In this document: positions 1 through 8,806 of the stretch, piece after piece | How positions within the stretch are numbered: position 1 is the first letter of the stretch | Layout: the number at the start of each line of letters is the position of its first letter | Origin: DASUPK01 sp963744105 | GTDB taxonomy: Bacteria > Actinomycetota > Thermoleophilia > Solirubrobacterales > 70-9 | Assembly: GCA_963744105.1 (NCBI GenBank) | Contig: CAVUSJ010000002.1 | Location: 1 to 64,000 of the forward strand | Reading direction: 5' to 3' | DNA: 64,000 bases | Notes under the pieces: generated by a model | The model's input: the letters and a program-made list of their open reading frames with translations, nothing else | What the model was told of the DNA's origin: nothing | Databases searched by the model: none | Made by a program: the position numbers and the translations under genes

Positions 1-1
1 G

Positions 2-340
2 ACGGCGATGGCCGGCGTGACGGGATTGCTCTGGGGCGGCGCGGTCCGGATCTTCGTCCTCCACCACGTCACCTACTCGATCAACTCGCTCTGCCACATG
101 TTCGGCAAGCGCGACTTCGAGACGACCGACGAGTCGCGGAACCTGGCCTGGCTGGCGATCCCGACGTTCGGCGAGGCCTGGCACAACAGCCACCACGCCT
201 TCCCGACCTCGGCCGTGCACGGGATGAAGAAGCGGCAGATCGACCCCTCGGCGGCGGTGATCTGGTCGCTCGAGAAGCTCGGCCTCGCCTGGGACGTGGT
301 CCGGATCGCTCCCGAGCGCCAGGCCGCCAAGGCCGCCTGA
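2..340 (+). CDS. Acyl-CoA / fatty-acid desaturase, C-terminal part (runs off left edge)
   Basis: The reading frame is open to the left edge, so only about the last 112 residues are present. Two histidine boxes typical of membrane Delta9-type fatty-acid desaturases are visible: an HH followed by a helix ending SINSLCH, and the third box WHNSHHAFP (HNxHH followed by FP). In this family the histidines hold the di-iron centre that inserts a double bond into an acyl chain at the cytosolic membrane face. The tail after the third box is a short Ala/Lys-rich end. A binding-protein gene follows 19 bp later on the same strand but is functionally unrelated. The family call is firm; the substrate (acyl-CoA or acyl-lipid) cannot be told from this part. 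Confidence 0.9.
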   Translation, partial: TAMAGVTGLLWGGAVRIFVLHHVTYSINSLCHMFGKRDFETTDESRNLAWLAIPTFGEAWHNSHHAFPTSAVHGMKKRQIDPSAAVIWSLEKLGLAWDVVRIAPERQAAKAA

Positions 341-359
341 ACCAATAGGGTCACGCGCA

Positions 360-1680
360 GTGCCCCGGCGTCTCGTCCCCGCCCTGCTTGCCCTTGCCGC
401 GATCGCGACTGCGCTTCGCATCACCGCCTGCGGCGCCAGCGACAAGGAGAAGGTCAGCGGCATCACCCCGGTGGATGCGAACTGCGGGGACCTCCAGTAC
501 TCCGGCAGCGGCAAGGCGGAGAAGCTGATCGTCTCCGACCTGCCCCTGCATGGCGACTCCGCCGAGCGCTCCAAGCAGATGAACGACGCGATCGTCCAGG
601 AGATGGCGCGCAAGGGCTGGCTCACCGGCAACACTGAGGTCGCCTTCCAGGCCTGTGATGACTCCCTGGCCTCGACGGGGGAGTGGGACGAGAACCTCTG
701 CCGCGCCAACGCCCAGAAGTACGCCGCCAATCCGGACGTCATCGGGGTGATCGGCACGTACAACTCGGGCTGCGCCGCGATCGAGATGCCGATCCTGAAC
801 AGGGCTCCGGGAGGAGGAGTCCCAATGGTCTCGCCGGGCAACACCTTCGTCTGCCTGACCGAGCCGAGCCCGACCCTCTGCAAGCCGGATGAGCCGCAGA
901 AGTACTTCCCGTCAGGCACCCGCAACTACATCCGCGTCGTGCCGAACGACGCCGTCCAGGGCGCGGGGATGGCGAGCTTCGCGAACCAGCAGGGGATCCG
1001 GAAGCCCTTCATCCTGATCGCCTCCGACGATCCGACGAGCGAGGGACAGGGGCGGACCTTTGAGGGGGCGGCGAAGTCGCTCGGCATGAACATCGCCGGC
1101 GTCGAGCACTACGACCCGAAGGCGAGCAGCTACACGGACCTGATGAAGAAGGCGAAGGCCGCCGGCGCGGACGCCATCTTCCTCGGCGCGATCCTCGAGG
1201 AGAACGGCGCCCAGTTGATCAAGGACAAGGTCTCGGTCCTCGGGCCGAACGACGGGGCGGTCAAGCTGCTGGCACCGGACGGCTTCGCGCAGCAGAACAC
1301 GATCGATCAGGCGGGCTCCGCCTCGCCGAGGTGTTCGTGAGCCTGCCGGGCAAGGTCCCCGGCAGCCTCGGCGGCGAGGGCTCCGCGTTCGTCAAGGAGC
1401 TCCGCTCCAGATCGGCGACCAGCCGATCGAGGTCTTCGCCCCATACAGCGGCCAGGCGGCGGAGGTGCTGCTCAACGCGATCGGGGTCGGCAAGACGCGC
1501 GCCGGGACGATCCACACCCTCTTCAAGACCCGGGTCACCGACGGGATCGCGGGCAGCGCGATCACTCCCCGCGGGGATCCCCAGCCCGCACCGATCAGCG
1601 TGCAGAAGGCTGCCGACACGTTCGAGCTCGAGAAGACGATCGTGCCGCCGCCGGCCCTGGTCTCCGCCGCCCGCGGTTAG
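360..1680 (+). CDS. ABC-transporter substrate-binding lipoprotein, branched-chain amino-acid (LivK-like) type, frameshifted
   Basis: A GTG start opens a signal peptide with a lipobox-like ITAC (Cys24), so the product should be a lipid-anchored extracellular binding protein. The body has the type I periplasmic-binding fold pattern of the LivK/Peripla_BP_6 family (for example IGVIGTYNSGC and the segment PDGFAQQNT). Reading is continuous to about 1315. It then resumes in a second frame from about 1320 (VFVSLPGK) to about 1405, and in a third frame from about 1410 to the TAG at 1680 (PIEVFAPYSGQAAEVLLNAI). Two single-base-type shifts are therefore needed to join one full-length protein of about 440 residues. 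No permease or ATPase genes lie nearby in the window. It is either a recent pseudogene or a sequencing error; the neighbours show the same defect. Confidence 0.75.
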
Positions 1681-1686
1681 CTGCCG

Positions 1687-2652
1687 TTACGCGGCGGTGA
1701 GCGCCGCGGTGGACCGGCCGCCCTCCAGCTCTCCGTCGATCTCCCGCTCGAACAGGCCGTAGTACGAGCGCTCGTCTCGGGCGCGTCCCAGAGGTTGTGC
1801 CAGTGGTAGGCGAACGCCCCGCGGAAGAAATCGCGGTAGGAGCCGATCTCCCGCCTCTGGCGAAAGCGCCAGCCGAACTTGCGGAAGAAGCCGTCGAAGC
1901 CGTCGTATGGCGCTCCTTGAGCCCGGCTCTTCCCGTCGGCGTGCGGCCAGAGGGGATCGAAGAAGGCGCAGGGAAGGATGGTCAAGCCGGGTATCTCGCT
2001 GTCGTCGAACCGAAGAATCTCCGTCGGCCGGCATGAGCCCCCACCTCCGCGGCGCGAGCGAGCAGGTCCTGCGCCGTCTCCGACCCCTGGCGCAGGCGCA
2101 GGAAGGCGTTGTTCGCGTACGGCTGGTCGGCCGACCAGCGGTAGCAGAACTCCTCGGTCATGAAGGGCTGATCGAACAGCTCCCCCAGATCCCGCAGCAG
2201 CATCATGTCCAGATCGGGATCGACGCCTCCGTGGTGATGGAGCGCGACCAGCCGGACGAGGTCGGACCGCTCGACTGAATCGACGTCGCCGTACAGCTCG
2301 GATCGCCCCTCGAGCGGCGTCCCCTGGGATTCGACTGCGGCGTCGAGGGGCCGTATCGAGACCTCGGGGGGAGCGATCGAAGCAGCGGGTTCGATTCGTG
2401 GGCGGCATATCCGTCGTCCGCGTCGAGCCAGAGCCAGACCTCCGCATCGGTCTGGGTGGCGAGGATGGACTTGACCGAGAAGGCCTGCTTCGCGGTGAAC
2501 GGCCCCTGCCAGTAGGCGTGGAAGCGCTCTCCGGCCACGCCGCCGTGGTCGGGCGTGTCGAGCTCGCGCAGGAAGCGCAGGCAGTGGCCAGCGTCCAGGT
2601 AGAGCCGCTCGTCTGGAAGGAACCTCATCCGCGAAGCTCTATCAGTTCGCAC
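1687..2652 (-). CDS. GT32-like (Gly_transf_sug) glycosyltransferase, frameshifted
   Basis: Reading from 2652 leftwards, the first ~65 codons contain a FHAYWQGPF segment and WLWLDADDG, a DxD-type nucleotide-sugar/metal site as in OCH1-like and toxin-like GT32 transferases. The product then continues in a second frame near 2206 (MTEEFCYRWSADQPYANNAF), a third from about 2030 (FDDSEIPGLTILP...), and returns to another for the last ~25 codons ending TAA at 1687. The family middle motif (Y-A-N-N-A, ordinarily followed by a histidine region) is recognisable across the breaks. At least three frameshifts are needed. Function by family: transfer of a sugar to a glycan or lipid acceptor. No sugar-pathway neighbours help to define the acceptor. 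Confidence 0.6.
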
Positions 2653-2712
2653 CTCACAGGCCCCCGGCCGCTGACGTTTGATCGGTGAACCCAGCGCGAG
2701 AAAGGGCTAGCG

Positions 2713-3643
2713 ATGAGCAAGCGACCGAGGCTTCGACTCGCCAAGGCCGTGATGGTCCCGGTGTGGAGCAGCGGCTTCATCGTCGGGACGCTCGCGGTGC
2801 GACACGCGCCGGGCCTCTCGATCCTCTTCTGGCGCATGAGCATCGCGGCCCTCGTCATGGCTGCGATCGCCATGGCGCTGAGAGCGCCCTGGCCGCGGGA
2901 CCGCGGTGCCATCGTCCGGATGGTGGTGGTCGGGCTGCTTCTGCAGGCTGGGCAGTTCGTCGGCATCTTCCTCGCCCTGCAGCACGGGGTCGCCGCCGGC
3001 CTGGTTGCGCTGCTGGCGGGATCGAGCCCGATGCTCGTGGCGGTCTTCGCCACCTTCCTGCTCGACGAGCACCTCGATCCCGTGCAGTGGCTGGGCTCCG
3101 CGATCGGGGTCGCCGGCGTCGTGCTCGCGGTGGCCGAGGAGCTTCGACGGCGGCGGCTCGGCGCTCGGCTTCGTGTTCGCGCTGATCGGCCTCGCCGGGC
3201 TGGTCGGCGGGACCCTCGTGCAGCGGGCCCATGGGTCGAACGTCGACCCGAAGATGGCCGACACGATCCAGCTGCTGACCGCCACGGCTGTGATCGCCCC
3301 ACTGACCGCGTTCACCCAGGGATTCAGCCTGGGCGCCGGGGCGCTGGCGCCGCTCGCCTGGCTCATCTTCGGCCTCTCGATCGGCGCGGTGATGCTCTTC
3401 TTCTGGCTGCTCCGCAACGAGAAGAGCGGCGAGGCGACCAGCTTCCTCTACCTGGTGCCGGCCACTACGGCGATCGCCGGAGTGCCGATCCTCGGTCAGC
3501 CGCTCGGCGTCGGCGCCGTCGCGGGCCTGGTCCTCGCCCTGATCGGCGTGCGGATGGTGAGCGCCCCGGCGGAGGGCCTCAGCAGCGGTGAATGGCTGCG
3601 GCGCTTTGCACTGCCTGGAAGGCTGAACCGGGGATCGACTTGA
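2713..3643 (+). CDS. EamA/DMT-family transporter, frameshifted
   Basis: An ATG start opens a polytopic protein of the drug/metabolite transporter superfamily. It has ten hydrophobic segments in two EamA halves; the first half has the typical WSSGF segment at residues ~18-22 and PMLVAVFATFLLDE at the end of the first repeat. The frame is lost after residue ~145 (about 3150) and continues one base shifted to the TGA at 3643, with LLRNEKSGEATSFLYLVPATT typical of the second EamA repeat. One frameshift therefore separates the two halves. The 3' end overlaps the convergent secreted-protein gene by about 65 bp. Such proteins usually export metabolites or amino acids; the substrate is unknown. Confidence 0.75.
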
Positions 3644-4591
3644 GCTGATCCAGGTTCTCGTCGGACCAACGGCGGTCCGAGGTGCCGGAGATGAACCAGT
3701 TGGAGCCGTTGTCCGCGACGATCAGCCCGTACTGCTTCATCGCCGCGGCGATCGCGTGGGCCGGCCCGGTGATGCCGGAGATGTCGTAGCCGGCGGAGAG
3801 GCGCAGGCGCAGGCCCATCGGCGGCGCGCTCGCGCTGGAGGTGTCGCCGGCGCATGGGAGGCGGGTGGAGGTAGGCGTCCTGGGTCGAGTCGACGGTCAC
3901 GCGGATCGCGTGGTTGATGTGGCCGGAGGCCGCCTCGTCGTAGCGGACGAGGCCCGGGGAAGATCGGAAGACCGGCGGCGTCGGCCGACGTGAAGCCCTC
4001 GGGCCGAAGGGCCGCCGAGCGCAGGTCCCAGATCACGCCGGAGTCGGCATTCCAGTGGGGCTTCGGCCGTTTGCGGGCGAAGGCGCGGTAGAGCTCGTAG
4101 AGCTTGCACCGGGCGGCGTCGACGGCGAGCACGTGGCGGTCGCCGTCCGAGCCCTGCCCGCCCTCGACCAGCGCCTTGAGAGGGACGCGATACGGACCGT
4201 GGTCGGACTCGTCCCCGTACGCCGTGAAGTTGACCTTGGTGCGCTTCTGCTTCTTGCCGACCACGGCGTAGGGAAAGCCGTACTCGCGCGGCGACCCGAA
4301 GTCCGGGTGGATGAAGTCGCCGCCGTGAGCGGCGATGTAGGAGATGTACGACGCGGAGGTGAGGTCCGGCGGCGCGGCCGAGATGTCCTGGTTCCAGGCC
4401 GACTCGTCCGCCGCCGCGGGAGCGTTGGCGGGACTCGAGGGCGCCGGGAAGACGGGACAGCCCCCGAGGCTCGGATAGGGCCCGCGGGGCAGGCCGCGAT
4501 GGTGCTTCTTCTTCGCGACGGCGACACCGGCGGCGATCAGCAGCAGGCCGAGCGCGGCGACGAGGACGACGTTCCCTGGCGAACGGCGCAT
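3579..4591 (-). CDS. Secreted protein of unknown function downstream of FTR1, frameshifted
   Basis: I do not recognise the family with certainty. The N-terminus is a signal peptide/anchor (MRRSPGNVVLVAALGLLLIA), followed by a basic AKKKHHRG stretch and a long extracytoplasmic domain with HPDFG, GPYRVPLKA and RHVLAVD segments. After about residue 215 the frame shifts, is recovered near 3950-3850 (HAIRVTVDSTQDAYLHPP), and shifts again to a final segment with YDISGIT, MKQYGLIVADNG and the stop at 3579. It starts 15 bp after the FTR1 stop codon, so both are likely co-transcribed. A linked role in iron handling is only a guess from position. The 3' end overlaps the EamA gene on the other strand. 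Confidence 0.55.
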
Positions 4592-4606
4592 GCCGGCCAG
4601 GCTGAA

Positions 4607-5618
4607 CTAGACCGGCTCCGTCTGCGTCTGGAGCTGGGGAGGAGCCTCCGCGCGGACCGCCGGCTGCTCGCCCTTGCGCACCCGCCGGCGTACCTTGACG
4701 TGCTCGGCGAGGACGTAGGAGCCGACCACCAGGGTCCCGGCGAGCAGCTGTGCGCCGATCGTCTCCCAGTACGACGTAGATCTCGAACCAGGAGCCCATC
4801 CAGGTCGGAACCGTGAAGGGGGTGCGATGGCTCGGGATCCAGCCGAGGTCCATGAACGAGAGGGCGGTCCCGCCGATCATCACCATCAGGACCACCGCGA
4901 CGAGAGCGCCGGTCATGATCAGCATGCGGCGATAGGGAAGCTTGTGGTGCAGCCAGAAGGTGAGGACGCCGACCACCGCCGTGCAGGCCAACCCGATCGC
5001 AACGCCTTCGAGAACGGTCGAGCTGCCGTTCTGGAGCTGCAGGTTCTGGAGGAAGAGGACGACCTCGAAGCCCTCTCGGTACACGGTCGTGAAGCCGAGC
5101 GCGATGAGCCCGATGACGACCCACGGGCCGGTCTGGGTAAGGAGCTTCTGGCGCCGCTTGTGATGACGGCCGATCCAGTCCGACCAGTAGACCTTGTGCA
5201 CGAACCAGTTGAGGACGATGAGCAGGACGACGATCGCCAGGAAGCCGGTGATCGCCTCGAGCTTGGGGCCGAGCGGGGAGGCGGCGTTCAGCAGCGCCTG
5301 GACGACGAACCAGCTGGCGATGGTCGCCCCGAAGGCCATCACGGCGCCGGCGACCACGGGACGCCGCTTGCTCTTGTTCGCGCCCAGGAAGCTGGCGGTC
5401 ACCGCGGCGAAGATCAGGATCGCCTCGAGCCCCTCCCGGAAGACGATCATTCCCGAGTTGAAGACGGCGGTGCCGTGGCTCATGTGCTGCTCCGTGGGAT
5501 CGGCGGGGCCCGTGTGCGCCGTCGCCATCAGGTAGACGAGGCCGGCGACGATCGCCAGGCCGCTGAGCCACCAGGCTAGGCGGGCGTGCGAATCCTGAGT
5601 GTTTTGGTCGGGCTTCAA
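4607..5618 (-). CDS. FTR1-family high-affinity iron permease, one frameshift near the C-terminus
   Basis: Integral membrane protein with the two REXXE motifs that define FTR1/EfeU iron permeases: REGLE at residues 61-65 and REGFE at 181-185, each starting a transmembrane helix. About seven hydrophobic segments are visible. The frame is intact for ~285 residues to FEIY; a shift at about 4770 is then needed to continue through WETIGAQLLAGTLVVGSY to a TAG at 4607. Family members move ferric iron (often after reoxidation by a partner) across the cytoplasmic membrane. No EfeO/EfeB-type partner is present; the downstream gene is an unrecognised secreted protein. A repeated TTAGGGTGCCC motif lies directly upstream of the start and suggests metal-dependent control. 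Confidence 0.85.
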
Positions 5619-5620
5619 GA

Positions 5621-5659
5621 TTCGGGCACCCTAACACAACGGTGATTAGGGTGCCCTAA
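5621..5659 (-). promoter_or_regulatory. Inverted-repeat operator upstream of the FTR1 gene
   Basis: Two inverted copies of TTAGGGTGCCC (5624-5634 on the minus strand and 5646-5656 on the plus strand) are separated by 11 bp. The second extends to the near-palindrome TTAGGGTGCCCTAA (5646-5659). The block ends 3 bp before the FTR1 start codon, so binding would block promoter or start. The outer TTAG/CTAA resembles DtxR/IdeR iron boxes, and an iron permease is a typical target, but the regulator is not in the window. Assignment to a DtxR-type repressor is inference. Confidence 0.6.
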
Positions 5660-5689
5660 GAGCGAACGGAGCGTTGCGGCCGAGATGAT

Positions 5690-5708
5690 TTGCTAAGCTA
5701 ATTAGCAA
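5690..5708 (+). promoter_or_regulatory. Likely MarR autoregulatory operator
   Basis: A perfect inverted repeat TTGCTAA-(5 bp)-TTAGCAA ends on the first base of the MarR start codon. Such palindromes overlapping the promoter/start are usual self-repression sites in this family. It is 30 bp from the FTR1 operator, so the two divergent promoters share about 90 bp. Confidence 0.6.
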
Positions 5709-6148
5709 TGCAAACTACTTCCCGAGCCACAGAGGAGATCAAGGAGGAGCTCGCCCCCCGCCTGCGCTGGGCGATCACCCGGATGGCCCGGCGCCTGCGC
5801 CAGGAGGCCGGAACCGACCTCGGCCCCTCGCAGGTGGCCGCCCTTGCGACGATCGAGCGCCACGGCCCGCTGTCGCCGAGCGAGGTCGCGGACCGCGAGA
5901 GGATCAAGCGGCCCACGGTGACCCGGATCGTCCGGCACCTGGAGGCGGCCGGACTGGTGGAGAGGGTCAAGGACCCGGAGGACGGGCGCGCCTCGATCCT
6001 CAGCGCAACGGCCGAGGCTCGGGAACTGCTCAAGCGTTTGCGCGCTCGCAAGACTGCGTATCTGGCCCGGCGCCTCGCCGCCATGGACGCCGAGGACCGC
6101 CGCACGCTCGAGCGGGCGGCCGAGCTGCTGGAGGGGATGCTCGAATGA
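5708..6148 (+). CDS. MarR-family transcriptional regulator
   Basis: 146 residues, the normal length for MarR proteins. The winged-helix DNA-binding region spans residues ~45-105: LGPSQVAALATIERHGPLS, a recognition-helix segment IKRPTVTRIVRHLEAAGLVER, and the wing DPEDGRAS. Helical ends would form the dimer interface. It overlaps the MFS exporter gene by 4 bp (ATGA), so the pair forms an operon, a common layout in which the regulator senses a small molecule and de-represses its exporter. A perfect palindrome overlaps its own start codon. The ligand is unknown. Confidence 0.92.
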   Translation: MQTTSRATEEIKEELAPRLRWAITRMARRLRQEAGTDLGPSQVAALATIERHGPLSPSEVADRERIKRPTVTRIVRHLEAAGLVERVKDPEDGRASILSATAEARELLKRLRARKTAYLARRLAAMDAEDRRTLERAAELLEGMLE

Positions 6149-7383
6149 CCGCGGCCCTCGGCCGCTCGTTCGCCAGCCTGAAGGTCCCGAACTTCCGCCG
6201 CTACTTCGCGGGCCAGCTCGTCTCGCTCTCGGGCAACTGGATGCAGATGATCGCCGAGATGTGGCTGGTCCTCTCGCTCACGGGCAGCGGCGTGGCCGTC
6301 GGAGTGACGACGGCGCTCCAGTTCCTGCCGATGCTGATCTTCGGCGCGTGGGGCGGTCTGGTCGCGGACCGGGTGCCGAAGCGGCGCCTGTTGATCCTCA
6401 CGCAGGGGCTGCACATGATCGCCCCCCTGACCATGCTGGCGCTTTCCCTCGAGGGCTCGCTGGTTCCTTGGATGGTCTTCTCGCTCGTCTTCGTCCGCGG
6501 TTGCGTCAACGCGGTTGACTATCCGACGAGGCAGGCGTTCGTGATGGAGATTGTCGGCTCGGACCGGGTGGTCAATGCGGTCAGCCTCAACAGCGTTCTC
6601 GTCCACAGCGCTCGCGTGGTCGGCCCGGCCTTCGCCGGCGTGCTGATCGCGACCGTCGGGGTGGAGCCGTGCTTCGCCCTCAACGCCGCGAGCTTCGCGT
6701 TCATGATCTGGGTCCTCGCCGGGATGGACACCGAGAAGCTGCGGCCGGCCGAGACGGTGGCAAGGGAGCCGGGCGCCGTCCGCGCGGCCCTCCGCTACGT
6801 CCGCCGCGACCCCGAGCTCTGGATCCCGCTGTCGCTGATGGCGATCGTGGGGACGCTGGGCTACAACTTCCAAGCGGTCCTGCCGCTGCTCGCCCGGTTC
6901 ACCTTCCACGGCGGGCCCTCGACCTACGCCGTGCTGGTCGCGGCGATGGGCCTGGGGGCGATCGTCGGCGCGCTGATCAACGGCGCGCGCGGCTCGGTCA
7001 CCCCGATGCTCCTGGTCGGGGCGTCCCTCGTGTTCGGCGTCGTCGCCCTGTTCGCCGCCGGAGCGCCCACGATCGGGCTCGAGATCGCCGCGCTCGCTCC
7101 GCTTGGGGCGGCGACGGTGACGCTGGCCGCGAGCATCAATTCCTCGCTGCAGCTCGCGTCGGAGCCCAGCATGCGCGGCCGGGTGATGGCGCTGTACTCG
7201 ATCGTCTTCCTCGGCTCGACCCCGATCGGCGGCCCGCTTTCCGGCTGGCTCTCCGAGGCCATCGATCCGCGGGCGGCGCTGGTGATGGCGGGCATCGCCG
7301 GAATCGCGGGCGCCGTGATCGCCAGGATCGCCTTCGATCGGGTGGCTCACCTGCCGGTCGACGCCGAGCCGCACCCCGCCTAG
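6145..7383 (+). CDS. MFS exporter (MFS_3 / EntS-like)
   Basis: 412 residues with twelve hydrophobic segments, beginning FRRYFAGQLVSLSGNWMQMIAE, which is the typical N-terminus of the MFS_3 (EntS-type) exporters. The intracellular loop LVADRVPKRRLL after TM2 matches the MFS signature (D-R-x-x-R-R). Long uninterrupted frame, unlike the genes to its left. Translationally coupled to the MarR gene upstream. Family members export siderophores, macrolides or other amphiphiles; here the substrate is unknown. The stop is 56 bp before the next gene. Confidence 0.9.
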   Translation: MTAALGRSFASLKVPNFRRYFAGQLVSLSGNWMQMIAEMWLVLSLTGSGVAVGVTTALQFLPMLIFGAWGGLVADRVPKRRLLILTQGLHMIAPLTMLALSLEGSLVPWMVFSLVFVRGCVNAVDYPTRQAFVMEIVGSDRVVNAVSLNSVLVHSARVVGPAFAGVLIATVGVEPCFALNAASFAFMIWVLAGMDTEKLRPAETVAREPGAVRAALRYVRRDPELWIPLSLMAIVGTLGYNFQAVLPLLARFTFHGGPSTYAVLVAAMGLGAIVGALINGARGSVTPMLLVGASLVFGVVALFAAGAPTIGLEIAALAPLGAATVTLAASINSSLQLASEPSMRGRVMALYSIVFLGSTPIGGPLSGWLSEAIDPRAALVMAGIAGIAGAVIARIAFDRVAHLPVDAEPHPA

Positions 7384-7439
7384 GTCTTCGGGAAAACACG
7401 GATTGCGGTTGCGCTCGGTCGGCGTAGAGTGCCGCCCGC

Positions 7440-8798
7440 ATGGCGGACTTCTCGGAACTCTCTATTCGCGGCCGGGTGGCTACCTCCGGCGACGCCGACT
7501 GGGACGAGGTGCGCCAGGCCTGGAACCTGGCGGCCGACCAGCAGCCGGCGGCCGTCGCGTTCGTGGAGAGCGCCGACGACGTCTCCAAGGCCGTCCTCTT
7601 CGCGGGCGAGAACGACCTGCGCGTCGCCGGGCAGGGAACGGGGCACGGTGCCGTCGCGATGGGGACGCTGGAGGACACCATCCTGGTCAAGACCGAGCGC
7701 ATGCGCGGGGTCGAGGTCGGTGACGGCACCGCCCGCGTCGAGGCCGGTGTGCTGGCCGAGGAGATCGGCGGCGCGGCGCACGAGAAGGGGATGTCCTTCC
7801 TGCCCGGCACCTCGCCGAACGTCGGCGTGACCGGGTACACGGTCGGCGGCGGCCTGAGCTGGCTCGGCCGCAAGTTCGGCTGGGCATGCAACAACGTCAA
7901 CTCGATCGAGGTCGTTACCGCGGACGGCGAACCCCGCACGGTCGATTCAACCAGCGAGCCGGACCTGTTCTGGGCGCTGCGCGGGGGTGGCGGCGGATAC
8001 GCGATCGTCACCGCGCTGCACGTCAATCTCTTTCCCGTGGCCGAGGCCTACGCAGGCGGCCTGCTGTTCCCGCCCGATGTCACTGAGGCCGGGCTGCGGC
8101 GCTACCGCGACTGGACGGCCGAGGCTCCCGACGAGGTCGGCAGCATGATCCGCATGCTCAACCTTCCCCCGATCCCGGACATCCCGGAGGAGATCCGCGG
8201 GAAGAAATGGCTTGCGATCACGGCCTGCTGCATTGGCAGCAGGGAGGAGGGGGAGAAGCTGATCGCTCCGCTCCGTGAGATCGGCGACCCCGCGATGGAC
8301 TCCTTCGGCCAGGTCCCCGCGCCGGCGCTAACCCGGATCGCGATGGACCCGGAGCCGCCCGTCCCGGGCCTCGGTCACCATGCGACGATCAACGAGCTGC
8401 CCGACGAGGCAATCGATGCTTTCGTCGCGACGGCCGGACCGGAGACGGACTCACCGCTGCTGCTTGCAGAGCTTCGCCATCTCGGCGGGGCGCTCAGGCG
8501 CGCGCCGGAAAACGCGGGCGCGCTCGACAAGCTCGATGCCGAGTACGTGATGCTCGCGCTCGGCATGCTGATGGACCCGGCTCTGCGCGAGCCGATCGAG
8601 GGCCAGCTCGACAAGCTGCTCGATGCGCTCGGTCCGTGGGCCGCCGACGGCGGCTACTTCAACTACGCGGAGCGCCCCTGTGACGTCGAGGCGATCCTGC
8701 CCGAGGAGACCTGCAAGCGGCTCTCGCACGTCAAGAAGAGCTGGGACCCCCACAACCGCATCGTCGCCAACCACTTGGTGGCGATGGCGACCGCCTAG
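7440..8798 (+). CDS. FAD-linked oxidase, berberine-bridge-enzyme-like
   Basis: 452 residues. An N-terminal PCMH-type FAD domain (residues ~35-210) carries GQGTGHGA, in which His69 is at the usual place for covalent 8-alpha-histidyl FAD. It is followed by PNVGVTGYTVGGGLSWLGRKFG, which contains the GGG substrate/flavin motif. A C-terminal BBE motif YFNY is at residues 406-409, followed by W-D-P-x-N-R at the end. No cysteine is seen at the second attachment position, so flavin binding is probably single-covalent. Such enzymes oxidise alcohols, sugars or aromatic compounds with O2. It is a stand-alone gene; its 3' end is 8 bp from the convergent hydrolase gene. The substrate is unknown. Confidence 0.88.
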   Translation: MADFSELSIRGRVATSGDADWDEVRQAWNLAADQQPAAVAFVESADDVSKAVLFAGENDLRVAGQGTGHGAVAMGTLEDTILVKTERMRGVEVGDGTARVEAGVLAEEIGGAAHEKGMSFLPGTSPNVGVTGYTVGGGLSWLGRKFGWACNNVNSIEVVTADGEPRTVDSTSEPDLFWALRGGGGGYAIVTALHVNLFPVAEAYAGGLLFPPDVTEAGLRRYRDWTAEAPDEVGSMIRMLNLPPIPDIPEEIRGKKWLAITACCIGSREEGEKLIAPLREIGDPAMDSFGQVPAPALTRIAMDPEPPVPGLGHHATINELPDEAIDAFVATAGPETDSPLLLAELRHLGGALRRAPENAGALDKLDAEYVMLALGMLMDPALREPIEGQLDKLLDALGPWAADGGYFNYAERPCDVEAILPEETCKRLSHVKKSWDPHNRIVANHLVAMATA

Positions 8799-8806
8799 AC
8801 CTCCCG

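Noticed and set aside
2855..3232. Numerous long Arg/Pro-rich antisense frames here and throughout
   Set aside because: Shadow frames caused by high G+C; no family motifs and they oppose clear genes.
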